A stretch of 64,000 nt of DNA from Alloyangia pacifica. GTDB taxonomy: Bacteria; Pseudomonadota; Alphaproteobacteria; Rhodobacterales; Rhodobacteraceae. Made by a program: the position numbers and the translations under genes. Below the pieces are notes generated by a model, which was given only the letters and a program-made list of their open reading frames with translations, was not told where the DNA came from and did no database searches. Shown here piece after piece: positions 1 through 17,877 of the stretch (its first letter is position 1; the number at the start of each line of letters is the position of its first letter). Where the stretch lies: the NCBI RefSeq assembly GCF_003111685.1, contig NZ_CP022189.1, positions 450,001 to 514,000 on the forward strand, written 5' to 3'.

Positions 1-2770
<2,770 letters not shown>

Positions 2771-2882
2771 CGATCCAGGAACAGCAAGGCTGTTCCAGAT
2801 CAGACGAAGCATACAACCCCTACAAAATACCTGACTTGGTCCACGTCGCGCTCAAAACAGCGCGACAACGTGGGTTTTTCTC

Positions 2883-3001
2883 GGTTTGGTGGTCATAGCG
2901 CAAGCAAAACACCCGGCTCCATTCCGAACCCGGCCGTTAAGTGCTGCCGCGCCAATGGTACTGCGTCTCAAGACGTGGGAGAGTAGGTCACCGCCAAACC
3001 T
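2883..3001 (+). rRNA. rrf: 5S ribosomal RNA
   Basis: About 118 nt with the alphaproteobacterial 5S layout. The terminal helix is formed by GGTTTGGTGG at the 5' end and CCGCCAAACC at the 3' end. Internal landmarks are CCGAACCCGG (about 2926-2935) and GAGAGTAGGTC (about 2980-2990). It sits some 110 nt after 23S and 41 nt before tRNA-fMet. Ends are good to one or two bases. Confidence 0.95.
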
Positions 3002-3042
3002 AGTAAAACCCACAGTATCTCTCCTAAACGATCTCATCCTGT

Positions 3043-3119
<77 letters not shown>

Positions 3120-3144
3120 ACACCACCAAAAAAACACCACGCTC

Positions 3145-3166
3145 AGCGCCCCAAGGGGCGCTTTTT
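3145..3166 (+). terminator. Intrinsic terminator of the rRNA operon
   Basis: Perfect 8-bp stem AGCGCCCC (3145-3152) and GGGGCGCT (3155-3162) with T residues running through 3161-3166. It lies 25 nt after tRNA-fMet. Confidence 0.85.
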
Positions 3167-3194
3167 GCGTTCAAGCGTAAAGGGTCCGGGCATC

Positions 3195-3716
3195 TCAACC
3201 GCCTTGGCCTTGGCCTTGGACTGGGCGTGCCGGTGTTGCCGGCGGAGCGCCCAATCCCGGCGCGAGAAGGGAGGTCTCGGCGGTAGGGGCGCAGCCGCGG
3301 AGCGGGCCCAGGCCCTGCCTGAGCTGGTCCGCCGCCCGGTCGACGGCGCGATCAACCAGCCGTTCGGGGCTGTTCAGCAGGCCATCGGCGCGCTGCGCTG
3401 CCTCGTCGATCCGGATCTCCAGAAGGTCGGGCCGGGCGGAGATGTTTTGGGCAGCCTCGGTGCCCATCGCGCCGCTGCCCGCGCGCAGTGCAGCGAGATC
3501 ACCCCGCAAGCCGACCACCTCAGAGGTGATCGCGCCAAGCTCCTGGCGCAACGGGTCTATCGTGACGAGATTCTCGGCAAAGCTGCTGGTGATGTCCTCG
3601 ATGCGATTGCCGAGCTGCAGCGCGAGGAAGAGGCAGAGGGCGACGAGAAGCAGCGTGGCATTCAGCAGCGCCAGAAGCAACGTCTTGATCGTTTTTCCGA
3701 AGCTCCGCTCGCGCAT
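3195..3716 (-). CDS. Membrane-anchored helical protein of unknown function
   Basis: 173 residues, family not recognised. Residues about 10-35 form one hydrophobic membrane segment after a short basic N-terminus. The remainder is helix-forming and rich in Leu, Ala, Glu and Arg (about 36-145), consistent with a coiled coil, and ends in a Pro/Gly/Gln tail. The layout suggests a single-pass inner-membrane protein with its C-terminal part in the periplasm. The start at 3716 has GAGGAG 8 nt upstream. The overlapping plus-strand frame has no signal or membrane segment, and third-position GC favours this strand. It sits between the rrn terminator and another minus-strand gene. Function unknown. Confidence 0.6.
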   Translation of the reverse strand: MRERSFGKTIKTLLLALLNATLLLVALCLFLALQLGNRIEDITSSFAENLVTIDPLRQELGAITSEVVGLRGDLAALRAGSGAMGTEAAQNISARPDLLEIRIDEAAQRADGLLNSPERLVDRAVDRAADQLRQGLGPLRGCAPTAETSLLAPGLGAPPATPARPVQGQGQGG

Positions 3717-3818
3717 TGGATGTGCTCCTCGGGAATGCCGAGGTTTACCCTAGTGAGCGTCGGGCCTACTGACAATCCGCAGCATGTCCACCGAAAGAAG
3801 GCGCTTCCCATCATGATA

Positions 3819-3850
3819 ATTGGCCGCCCCGCGTCTGCAGGGCGGCCAAT
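3819..3850 (-). terminator. Hairpin after the repeat-containing secreted protein gene
   Basis: Perfect 11-bp inverted repeat (3819-3829 and 3840-3850) around a 10-nt loop, 54 nt past the stop of the minus-strand gene at 3905. The sequence after it on the minus strand is only weakly T-rich, so it could be a terminator or an RNA-stabilising hairpin. Confidence 0.55.
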
Positions 3851-3904
3851 CCAAAGGAATTCAGAGCCCGGCACGCTTTTGCACCAGGCGCTGGAGACGG
3901 TGGC

Positions 3905-4462
3905 TTAGGACACGACGTCGAGCAGACGGCCCTTCAGCTGGCCATCGCTGTCGTCGGTGTAGATCAGCGCGCGGATCTTGGCGACCTGCTCCGGGGTCAG
4001 GACGGTGAGGTCTGCCTCGGGAGCAAGCGTCTCGACGCGGGAGATTTCTGCGGGGGTGAGGGCAGGGGTGATGTCGTCACCGAGAGCCGCGAGTTTTGCG
4101 CGGATGTCTTCATCCGTGCTTGCGCCGCTGATGATTGCGAGCGCATCGCCGCGCTGGTCACCGGTCATCATCATCACCTGTTCCGCCGGCAGGTATTCCT
4201 CGATCTGGGCCATCTGCTCGGCGGAGAAGGTCATCGGGGCCGACTCGCGCATGGCAATGGTCTCAATGCCTTCGCGCTTCTGGTTGTCCGACCCACCGCT
4301 GTTGGCGATCGCCATGGCCTCGATGACCTGGGTGTCAGTGAGCGTCATTACGTCGACGTCGGGCGCATAGGTGTTGATCAGATTTGCCTGCTCTTCGGTC
4401 GCGGCAAGTGCGCCGGTGGCAAGAACCGAGGTCAGGGCGGTCATGGCAAGAAAGCGTTTCAT
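3905..4462 (-). CDS. Secreted protein made of three internal repeats, unknown function
   Basis: 185 residues starting MKRFLAMTALTSVLATGALA, a clear Sec signal peptide cut after residue 20. The mature protein is almost entirely three imperfect repeats of about 50 residues: 21-70, 78-128 and 134-184. Each has an acidic start, then a Tyr/Leu-(Ala/Leu)-Pro element (Pro34, Pro92, Pro148), a hydrophobic strand ending in Met/Leu-Thr, a Gln about three residues on (Asp-x-Gln or Glu-Gln) and a closing helix. No catalytic motif or cysteine is seen. The longest frame starts at 4639, but the 4462 ATG has GGAGGAC just upstream and begins the signal peptide. Probably periplasmic. I know no named family for it. 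Confidence 0.75.
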   Translation of the reverse strand: MKRFLAMTALTSVLATGALAATEEQANLINTYAPDVDVMTLTDTQVIEAMAIANSGGSDNQKREGIETIAMRESAPMTFSAEQMAQIEEYLPAEQVMMMTGDQRGDALAIISGASTDEDIRAKLAALGDDITPALTPAEISRVETLAPEADLTVLTPEQVAKIRALIYTDDSDGQLKGRLLDVVS

Positions 4463-4751
4463 GGAAAGTCCTCCGTAAAGGTGTTTGTGGTCGCCGTGCG
4501 AGCGGTGCAGCTGCACGTTGTTTCTGGGCACCCAACTCAATGGCTTTGCAGACCGTTCCCGAAAGAAGGCGGCGCAATTTTCCGTGTGGCCGCGCGCTCC
4601 GCCCTTGCGGCCCGCGTTGCCGGGCTCAGACGCGCGCAAACGTGCCAGGGCGACGGGGGTTCCGTAACGTTGCGACGACGATGGATCAGAAAATCGTTTT
4701 GCGCGTCACCGGTTGCGTGATCACCGAGATGCGGAGACTGGCGGACTCCGC

Positions 4752-4780
4752 TTGTATCGGCGCGCGGCAGGGCTTATACG
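4752..4780 (+). promoter_or_regulatory. Predicted sigma70-type promoter of secE
   Basis: TTGTAT (4752-4757), 17 nt, TATACG (4775-4780), then GC-rich ACCCGCC. It lies 37 nt before the secE start. The same TATACG box with 17-nt spacing recurs before rpsL, rpsJ and rplO, which raises confidence. Confidence 0.6.
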
Positions 4781-4817
4781 ACCCGCCAACCGAGGATTTC
4801 CCGCAAGGCAGACCTGC

Positions 4818-5009
4818 ATGACCAACCCGCTCCAGTTCATTCAGCAGACGCGGTCCGAGATCGGCAAGATCGCCTGGCCGACCCGTCGCGAAGTGATCCT
4901 GACCACGGTCACCGTTTTCGTGATGGCGACGCTTACGGCGATCTTCTTCGCGCTCGTCGACATCCTGATCCGCACCGGCCTGCAGGGCCTGCTCTCCTTC
5001 TTCGGCTGA
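4818..5009 (+). CDS. secE: Preprotein translocase subunit SecE
   Basis: 63 residues, the short single-span alphaproteobacterial form of SecE. SecE clamps SecY in the inner-membrane SecYEG channel. The conserved cytoplasmic segment with IAWPTRRE (about residues 18-25) precedes one transmembrane helix (about 30-55). The start at 4818 was chosen because homologues begin MTNPLQFIQQ; the longer frame from 4713 would add 35 residues that run through the predicted promoter. It begins the secE-nusG-rplKAJL-rpoBC region, but nusG follows only after 327 nt. Confidence 0.93.
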   Translation: MTNPLQFIQQTRSEIGKIAWPTRREVILTTVTVFVMATLTAIFFALVDILIRTGLQGLLSFFG

Positions 5010-5201
5010 GCATCGCGCGGGCGCGCAGGGCGCGCCCGGCTTTTGGGCGCCGCCCCTGTCCGCCGCTGTCGGACATCCCATAGAAATTTCCGCCTAGAAG
5101 AGAGGGTTCCGCCGCGCCGCGGTGCCCAAACGGAGACATTCCGGGCCGGCCCTTGAATTCGGGACGCAGCGGGGGTACTGCACAGACCACTTCCCAAAGC
5201 G

Positions 5202-5238
5202 GGCGTGCAGCGATTCGGTTGCACGCCGGTTTTCTTTT
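5202..5238 (+). terminator. Terminator or attenuator between secE and nusG
   Basis: The 327-nt secE-nusG gap (5010-5336) contains no gene. It has two hairpins: GGGCGCGC/GCGCGCCC at 5019-5037 followed by GGCTTTT, and an 8-bp stem GGCGTGCA/TGCACGCC (5202-5209 and 5220-5227) followed by GGTTTTCTTTT. The second looks like a proper intrinsic terminator 98 nt before nusG. It could end secE transcripts or attenuate read-through. No convincing nusG promoter was seen after it. Confidence 0.6.
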
Positions 5239-5336
5239 GGGGCGGGACGCATCGGCGCCCCGAAATGGCACGCCGGAACGGCGCGCATCTGAACGGACGG
5301 CCCCTTCGGGCGGTCAAGGTAACGAAGAGGGGCCAG

Positions 5337-5870
5337 ATGGCGAAGCGGTGGTATTCGGTGAGCGTTCTGTCGAACTTCGAGAAGAAGATCGCGGAACAGA
5401 TCCGGCAGGCGGTGGCCGAACAGGCGCTTGAGGACCAGATCGACGAAGTTCTCGTGCCGACCGAGGAGGTCATCGAGATCCGCCGCGGCAAGAAGGTTAC
5501 GACCGAGCGCCGTTTCATGCCCGGCTACGTGCTGGTGCACATGGAAATGTCTGACCGGGGGTATCACCTGGTCAACTCGATCAACCGGGTGACCGGTTTC
5601 CTTGGCCCGCAGGGCCGCCCGATGCCGATGCGTGACGCCGAAGTTCAGGCGATCCTCGGCCGGGTGCAGGAAGGCGAGGAAGCCCCGCGCACCCTCATCC
5701 ACTTCGAGGTGGGCGAGCGCGTCAAGGTCAACGACGGCCCCTTCGAGGGCTTCGACGGTATGGTCGAGGGCGTCGACGACGACAACCAGCGCCTGCGCGT
5801 CTCGGTGTCGATCTTCGGCCGGGAGACCCCGGTCGAACTGGAATTCACTCAGGTCTCGAAGCAGGGCTGA
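5337..5870 (+). CDS. nusG: Transcription termination/antitermination factor NusG
   Basis: 177 residues, normal for NusG. The N-terminal NGN domain (about 1-115) binds the RNA polymerase clamp; MAKRWYSVSVLSNFEKK and the RRFMPGYVLV segment are typical. The C-terminal KOW domain (about 125-177) has the VGERVKVNDGPFEGF and MVEGVD motifs and contacts Rho or ribosomal S10. The frame is open further upstream (ATG at 5265), but family proteins begin at MAKRWYSV and GAGGGG precedes this ATG. A weak hairpin separates it from rplK, 125 nt downstream. Confidence 0.96.
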   Translation: MAKRWYSVSVLSNFEKKIAEQIRQAVAEQALEDQIDEVLVPTEEVIEIRRGKKVTTERRFMPGYVLVHMEMSDRGYHLVNSINRVTGFLGPQGRPMPMRDAEVQAILGRVQEGEEAPRTLIHFEVGERVKVNDGPFEGFDGMVEGVDDDNQRLRVSVSIFGRETPVELEFTQVSKQG

Positions 5871-5877
5871 GCGTCTC

Positions 5878-5898
5878 GGCGGGGCTTGCCCCGCCTTT
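5878..5898 (+). terminator. Possible weak terminator after nusG
   Basis: 7-bp stem GGCGGGG (5878-5884) and CCCCGCC (5889-5895) with a CTTG loop, followed by TTTC. The T tract is too short for a confident call. It may only partly reduce transcription into rplK. Confidence 0.4.
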
Positions 5899-5995
5899 CA
5901 GGTGGGAGGCGAGGGCAGCGCGCTGTCCGGACCAGACCACACCAAGCACCCCCTCGCGAACGCGTTCGTGGGGATTTGGATAAAGGAGAGGCCAC

Positions 5996-6445
5996 ATGGC
6001 CAAGAAACTCGCTGGCAAGATGAAGCTGCAGATCCCTGCAGGCAAAGCCAACCCCTCGCCGCCCGTCGGCCCCGCGCTGGGTCAGCGCGGCATCAACATC
6101 ATGGAATTCTGCAAGGCGTTCAACGCCAAGACGCAGGACATGGAAGTTGGTGCACCCTGCCCGACCGTGATCACGTACTATCAGGACAAGTCCTTCACCA
6201 TGGACATCAAGACGCCCCCCGCGTCTTACTACTTGAAGAAGGCAGCCGGCCTGAAGCCTGTCGGCAAGCGCAACCGTCCGCGCGGCGCAGAGAAGCCCGG
6301 CCGTGAGACCATTGCCACCGTCACCGTCGCCCAGGTCCGTGAGATCGCGGAAGCGAAGATGAAGGACCTGTCGGCAAACGACGTCGAACAGGCAATGCAG
6401 ATCATCCTTGGCTCGGCCAAGTCCATGGGCATCGAGGTGAAATAA
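5996..6445 (+). CDS. rplK: 50S ribosomal protein L11
   Basis: 149 residues, slightly longer than E. coli L11 (142). L11 forms the stalk base with 23S helices 43-44 and is needed for RelA activation and factor binding. The proline-rich linker [19 protein letters not shown] (about 14-32), site of thiopeptide binding, and the C-terminal RNA-binding domain ending MGIEVK are both present. GGAGAGG precedes the ATG. rplA begins one base after the stop, so the two are cotranscribed; in other bacteria L1 represses this pair. Confidence 0.97.
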   Translation: MAKKLAGKMKLQIPAGKANPSPPVGPALGQRGINIMEFCKAFNAKTQDMEVGAPCPTVITYYQDKSFTMDIKTPPASYYLKKAAGLKPVGKRNRPRGAEKPGRETIATVTVAQVREIAEAKMKDLSANDVEQAMQIILGSAKSMGIEVK

Positions 6446-6446
6446 G

Positions 6447-7145
6447 ATGGCTAAACTCGGAAAACGCACCCGCGCCGCCCGTGAAGCCTTTGCTGGCAAG
6501 GAAGAGCTGAGCGTCGAAGACGCAGTCGCTCTGATCAAGGCAAACGCCTCGGCCAAGTTCGACGAGACCGTCGAGATCGCGATGAACCTCGGCGTCGACC
6601 CGCGCCACGCTGACCAGATGGTCCGCGGCGTTGTCGGCCTGCCGAACGGCACCGGCAAGACCGTGCGCGTGGCCGTCTTCGCCCGTGGCGCCAAGGCTGA
6701 CGAAGCCCAGGCCGCCGGCGCGGACATCGTTGGCGCAGAAGACCTGATGGAAACCATCCAAGGTGGCACCATCGACTTCGACCGCTGCATCGCGACCCCG
6801 GACATGATGCCGATCGTCGGCCGTCTGGGTAAGGTGCTTGGCCCGCGCAACCTGATGCCGAACCCCAAGGTCGGTACCGTGACCATGGATGTTGCCCAGG
6901 CCGTCAAGGACGCCAAGGGTGGCCAGGTTCAGTTCAAGGTCGAAAAAGCCGGCGTGATCCACGCGGGCGTTGGCAAGGCGTCGTTCGACGATGCCAAGCT
7001 GGTCGAGAACGTGCGCGCCTTCGTCAATGCTGTCGCCAAGGCGAAGCCGACCGGTGCAAAAGGCACCTACGTGAAGAAGATCTCGCTCAGCTCCACCATG
7101 GGTCCGGGCGTATCGGTGGACGTGACCTCGGCCAACGTCGAGTGA
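6447..7145 (+). CDS. rplA: 50S ribosomal protein L1
   Basis: 232 residues, full length. L1 is the mobile arm at the E-site stalk and commonly represses its own L11-L1 mRNA. Family landmarks are [16 protein letters not shown] (about 68-83), [17 protein letters not shown] sequence seen here as [18 protein letters not shown] (about 125-142), and the C-terminal [10 protein letters not shown]. It starts one base after rplK and is closed by a strong terminator at 7166. Confidence 0.97.
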   Translation: MAKLGKRTRAAREAFAGKEELSVEDAVALIKANASAKFDETVEIAMNLGVDPRHADQMVRGVVGLPNGTGKTVRVAVFARGAKADEAQAAGADIVGAEDLMETIQGGTIDFDRCIATPDMMPIVGRLGKVLGPRNLMPNPKVGTVTMDVAQAVKDAKGGQVQFKVEKAGVIHAGVGKASFDDAKLVENVRAFVNAVAKAKPTGAKGTYVKKISLSSTMGPGVSVDVTSANVE

Positions 7146-7165
7146 TCTGACCCGATCTGATCGCG

Positions 7166-7195
7166 AAGGCCCCGCCGAAAACGGCGGGGCCTTTT
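7166..7195 (+). terminator. Intrinsic terminator after rplA
   Basis: 12-bp perfect stem AAGGCCCCGCCG (7166-7177) and CGGCGGGGCCTT (7182-7193) with an AAAA loop and a T tail. Its A-rich left side means it could also serve the minus-strand gene converging at 7212. Confidence 0.92.
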
Positions 7196-7211
7196 GCATT
7201 TCGGAGACGGC

Positions 7212-7451
7212 TCAGCGCAGGAGCGCCGCGGTGCGCAGCACCAGTAAGGATGCCTTGAAGCAGAGCGGCCCGACGATCAGCGACAACGCGAAGGCCGCCG
7301 GCCAGGCGGCAAGCCAGTAATGCATCCAGACCGACATCCAGCTGGACGTGAACCGCAGCGGGATGGCGCTGAAGATCAGGGTCATCAGAAAGGACATGCT
7401 GCCCGAGATGAACAGCTGCGCGAGTATGAGGGTGGAACGGGGTGTGGTCAT
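7212..7451 (-). CDS. Small two-span membrane protein, DUF2798-like
   Basis: 79 residues with two hydrophobic segments (about 8-30 and 45-72) joined by a short loop containing two Trp residues. The SGSMSFLMT and WLAAWPAAF segments resemble the DUF2798 family, whose function is unknown. The start at 7451 was chosen because the frame from 7514 would add an uncharged, proline-rich stretch unlike the family, and AGGAAA lies upstream of 7451. It points towards rplA and interrupts the usual rplA-rplJ junction. Confidence 0.68.
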   Translation of the reverse strand: MTTPRSTLILAQLFISGSMSFLMTLIFSAIPLRFTSSWMSVWMHYWLAAWPAAFALSLIVGPLCFKASLLVLRTAALLR

Positions 7452-7675
7452 CGGGTTTCCTGTGGCGACATGCGAAGGGCAGGGCGCGTCCGAGGGCCGA
7501 TCCGTTCGGAACACTCCACGCGCCCCGTATGAGCAGGGCGCCGCGGGTTTGTGGAACGACTAACTCCCGCGGGAAGCGGGGGCCGGGCTGACCAACCGGC
7601 CTGACGTTTTTCGGCTCGGATGCACTTAAGGGACGTCAAGCGGACGGTCAAGCCTTCGAGCGGTTCGCTGGTGCA

Positions 7676-7703
7676 TTGCATCTTTGCGAACCGGTGGTAG
7701 GAT
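7676..7703 (+). promoter_or_regulatory. Candidate promoter of rplJL-rpoBC, overlapping a dyad
   Basis: TTGCAT (7676-7681), 16 nt, TAGGAT (7698-7703). An 8-bp inverted repeat CGGTTCGC (7661-7668) and GCGAACCG (7686-7693) flanks the -35 box and could be an operator. The transcript would carry about 295 nt of leader. The whole 7452-8002 interval holds no gene, only this and the leader structures. Confidence 0.4.
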
Positions 7704-7859
7704 GCGCGCCTCCGCAACGGGGTGCTTCTGCCCTTGGCAAGGGACACAAAACCCTTTAAGCGGAGCAGACGAGGGCAGCGCACGATTCGTCGCGGCCCTC
7801 GATTTCGTCCGAGACGGTGGGTGGGTGATCGGTCCGTGGATCGAATATCCTTAAATCCT

Positions 7860-8002
7860 GCCTGAGACGGGAAGAGACATAACGTTCCGGGCCGATGTGC
7901 TCCGGTGGCGCGATGTGACGACCCGATCGGACCTTGAGGCCGGGGAGACCCGGCAGAACGAGCCGGAGGGGTCGAATCCCCTCCATAACTTGGAGTGAAA
8001 CT
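7860..8002 (+). promoter_or_regulatory. Structured leader of rplJ, possible L10 autoregulatory site
   Basis: The last ~140 nt before rplJ contain stacked hairpins. The clearest is GGAGGGG (7965-7971) and CCCCTCC (7978-7984) with a 6-nt loop, ending 7 nt before the ribosome binding site TTGGAG. In many bacteria the L10-L12 complex binds the rplJ leader and represses translation. Position and structure fit that, but I cannot confirm the L10-binding bulge by eye. Confidence 0.45.
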
Positions 8003-8515
8003 GTGGATAGAGCCCAGAAAGAGAAAGTGGTCGAGGAACTCGGCCAGATCTTTGAAAGCTCTGGCGTCGTGGTGGTTAGCCGCTACGAAGGTCTCACGGT
8101 TGCCGAGATGACGGATCTTCGTGCCCGCGCCCGCGCGGCAGACACGTCGGTTCGCGTCGCCAAGAACAGGCTCGCCAAGATCGCTCTGAAGGGTACCGGC
8201 TGCGAGAGCATCGCCGACTACCTCGAGGGCATGACCGTTCTGACCTACTCCGAAGACCCCGTGGCAGCTGCCAAGGTGGTCGAGGACTTCGCTAAGGCAA
8301 ACTCGAAGTTCGAGATCCTCGGCGGTGCAATGTCTGGAACGGCTCTGGACCGGGCCGGTGTCGAGGCCGTGTCGAAAATGCCGTCGCGCGAGGAGCTCAT
8401 TGCCTCCATCGTCGGCTGCATCGGCGCACCCGCTTCGAACATCGCCGGCGCGATTGGCGCACCTGCATCGAACATCGCATCGATTCTCTCGACCATCGAA
8501 GAGAAAGCTGCGTAA
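8003..8515 (+). CDS. rplJ: 50S ribosomal protein L10
   Basis: 170 residues. L10 anchors L7/L12 dimers to the ribosomal stalk. A GTG start at 8003 is assigned: homologues begin (M)[13 protein letters not shown], and GGAG lies 7 nt upstream. The longer ATG frame from 7934 would translate the leader hairpins. [12 protein letters not shown] (about 49-60) is typical of the RNA-binding domain. The C-terminus carries a duplicated IGAPASNI element (about 143-160), usual in alphaproteobacterial L10. rplL follows after 73 nt. Confidence 0.94.
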   Translation: MDRAQKEKVVEELGQIFESSGVVVVSRYEGLTVAEMTDLRARARAADTSVRVAKNRLAKIALKGTGCESIADYLEGMTVLTYSEDPVAAAKVVEDFAKANSKFEILGGAMSGTALDRAGVEAVSKMPSREELIASIVGCIGAPASNIAGAIGAPASNIASILSTIEEKAA

Positions 8516-8588
8516 CGGCACCCAACAGATCTTCGTGGGGTTGAAGACCTACACGTTGGAACACATCTAGCTAAACGGAATACGTAAA

Positions 8589-8969
8589 ATGGCTGATCTG
8601 AAAGCACTTGCTGAGCAAATCGTTGGTCTGACGCTGCTCGAAGCACAAGAACTGAAAACCATCCTCAAGGACGAGTACGGCATCGAGCCCGCAGCTGGCG
8701 GCGCAGTGATGGTTGCTGGTCCGGCAGCTGGCGGCGACGCAGCAGCTGAGGAAGAAAAAACCGAATTCGACGTGATCCTCAAGTCCGCTGGCGACAAGAA
8801 GATCAACGTGATCAAAGAAGTCCGCGCCATCACCGGCCTGGGCCTGAAAGAAGCCAAAGAGCTGGTGGAAGCAGGCGGCAAGGCTGTCAAAGAAGGCGTG
8901 TCGAAGGACGAAGCTGAAACGATCAAGAAGCAGCTCGAAGAAGCTGGCGCCGAGATCGAAGTCAAGTAA
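8589..8969 (+). CDS. rplL: 50S ribosomal protein L7/L12
   Basis: 126 residues, normal size. The N-terminal dimerisation helices (about 1-35), the Ala/Gly/Val hinge (about 36-55) and the C-terminal factor-binding domain with [20 protein letters not shown] are all present. The gene is AT-richer at third positions than its neighbours, as expected for a very highly expressed gene. It follows rplJ and is separated from rpoB by a hairpin cluster. Confidence 0.97.
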   Translation: MADLKALAEQIVGLTLLEAQELKTILKDEYGIEPAAGGAVMVAGPAAGGDAAAEEEKTEFDVILKSAGDKKINVIKEVRAITGLGLKEAKELVEAGGKAVKEGVSKDEAETIKKQLEEAGAEIEVK

Positions 8970-9005
8970 TCGTCCCCCGGGGCGACCCGGTACGATCGCA
9001 AATTT

Positions 9006-9118
9006 GGCTGGATCCGGAGAAATCCGGGTCCAGCCGAACCCGTCTCAGCAAGGCCCTTTCGAGAGGGCTTTTCTAAGGCGAGTTCCAGGATCGGGAGGCT
9101 TCTGGTGGGACAGAAGCC
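9006..9118 (+). terminator. Hairpin cluster between rplL and rpoB, likely partial attenuator
   Basis: Three hairpins lie in the 242-nt gap: a 12-bp stem with one G-U pair (9006-9017 and 9024-9035), GCCCTTTC/GAGAGGGC at 9053-9068 followed directly by TTTT, and an 8-bp stem GGCTTCTG/CAGAAGCC (9097-9104 and 9111-9118). The middle one is terminator-like. In E. coli an attenuator and RNase III site here lower rpoBC expression relative to rplJL. The same role is inferred. Confidence 0.6.
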
Positions 9119-9211
9119 AGGAATGGATCGGAACACTGCCGTCTCGGATGGATGTGCCGCTGGTGCCCGACAGCATGCGCGTCCGTTGAGAATCGAAAGG
9201 TGAACAGACCT

Positions 9212-13348
<4,137 letters not shown>

Positions 13349-13425
13349 CGGCCCTTCCAGCCACCGCGCGGGGCACCGGCCTCGCGCGGCTCCTCTCTCC
13401 AAGCCCTGTCATTTAGGAAGACGAC

Positions 13426-17676
<4,251 letters not shown>

Positions 17677-17703
17677 TCGCGCGCCGCACGGCGAAAGGCT
17701 TCG

Positions 17704-17739
17704 GGCCCCCGCACTCCGGTGCGGGGGCCTTTTTCTTTT
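17704..17739 (+). terminator. Strong intrinsic terminator after rpoC
   Basis: 11-bp stem (17704-17714 and 17719-17729) with a TCCG loop and a T-rich tail (17730-17739), 27 nt after the rpoC stop. Confidence 0.93.
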
Positions 17740-17740
17740 C

Positions 17741-17815
17741 AGGGAAGGGGAGGAGCCTCTGCCCCCAACCTGCAGCCACGCGCCGACGGGGGTATTTTGA
17801 CCCCGAGGGAAGGCG
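17741..17815 (-). repeat. Candidate dispersed intergenic repeat, copy 1 (reverse)
   Basis: Contains GGGGGTATTTT (17791-17801) with CCGAGGGAA following and GGAGCCTCTGCCCCC before it. Read on the minus strand it parallels the segment at 37790-37865: CTTCC-CTCGG, then AAAATACCC, then a G-rich and C-rich arm. Similar GTATTTT-centred blocks are, from memory, common between Roseobacter genes. Only two copies lie in this window, and the match is in layout more than in exact sequence. Confidence 0.4.
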
Positions 17816-17877
17816 GGCGCGGCATCGTCGCATGTTTTTGATGGTGGCGGCGCAGGGGCGGTGCTAGCGATTTGGCC

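Noticed and set aside
3165..3908. 247-residue plus-strand frame after the rRNA operon
   Set aside because: It begins inside the rrn terminator, has no signal, membrane segment or ribosome binding site, and overlaps two better minus-strand genes.
3120..4817. Search for tRNA-Trp and tuf before secE
   Set aside because: No cloverleaf with anticodon CCA and no EF-Tu motif found by eye; not annotated.
5265..5336. In-frame upstream ATG for nusG giving 24 extra residues
   Set aside because: Family N-terminus is MAKRWYSV and the later ATG has the ribosome binding site.
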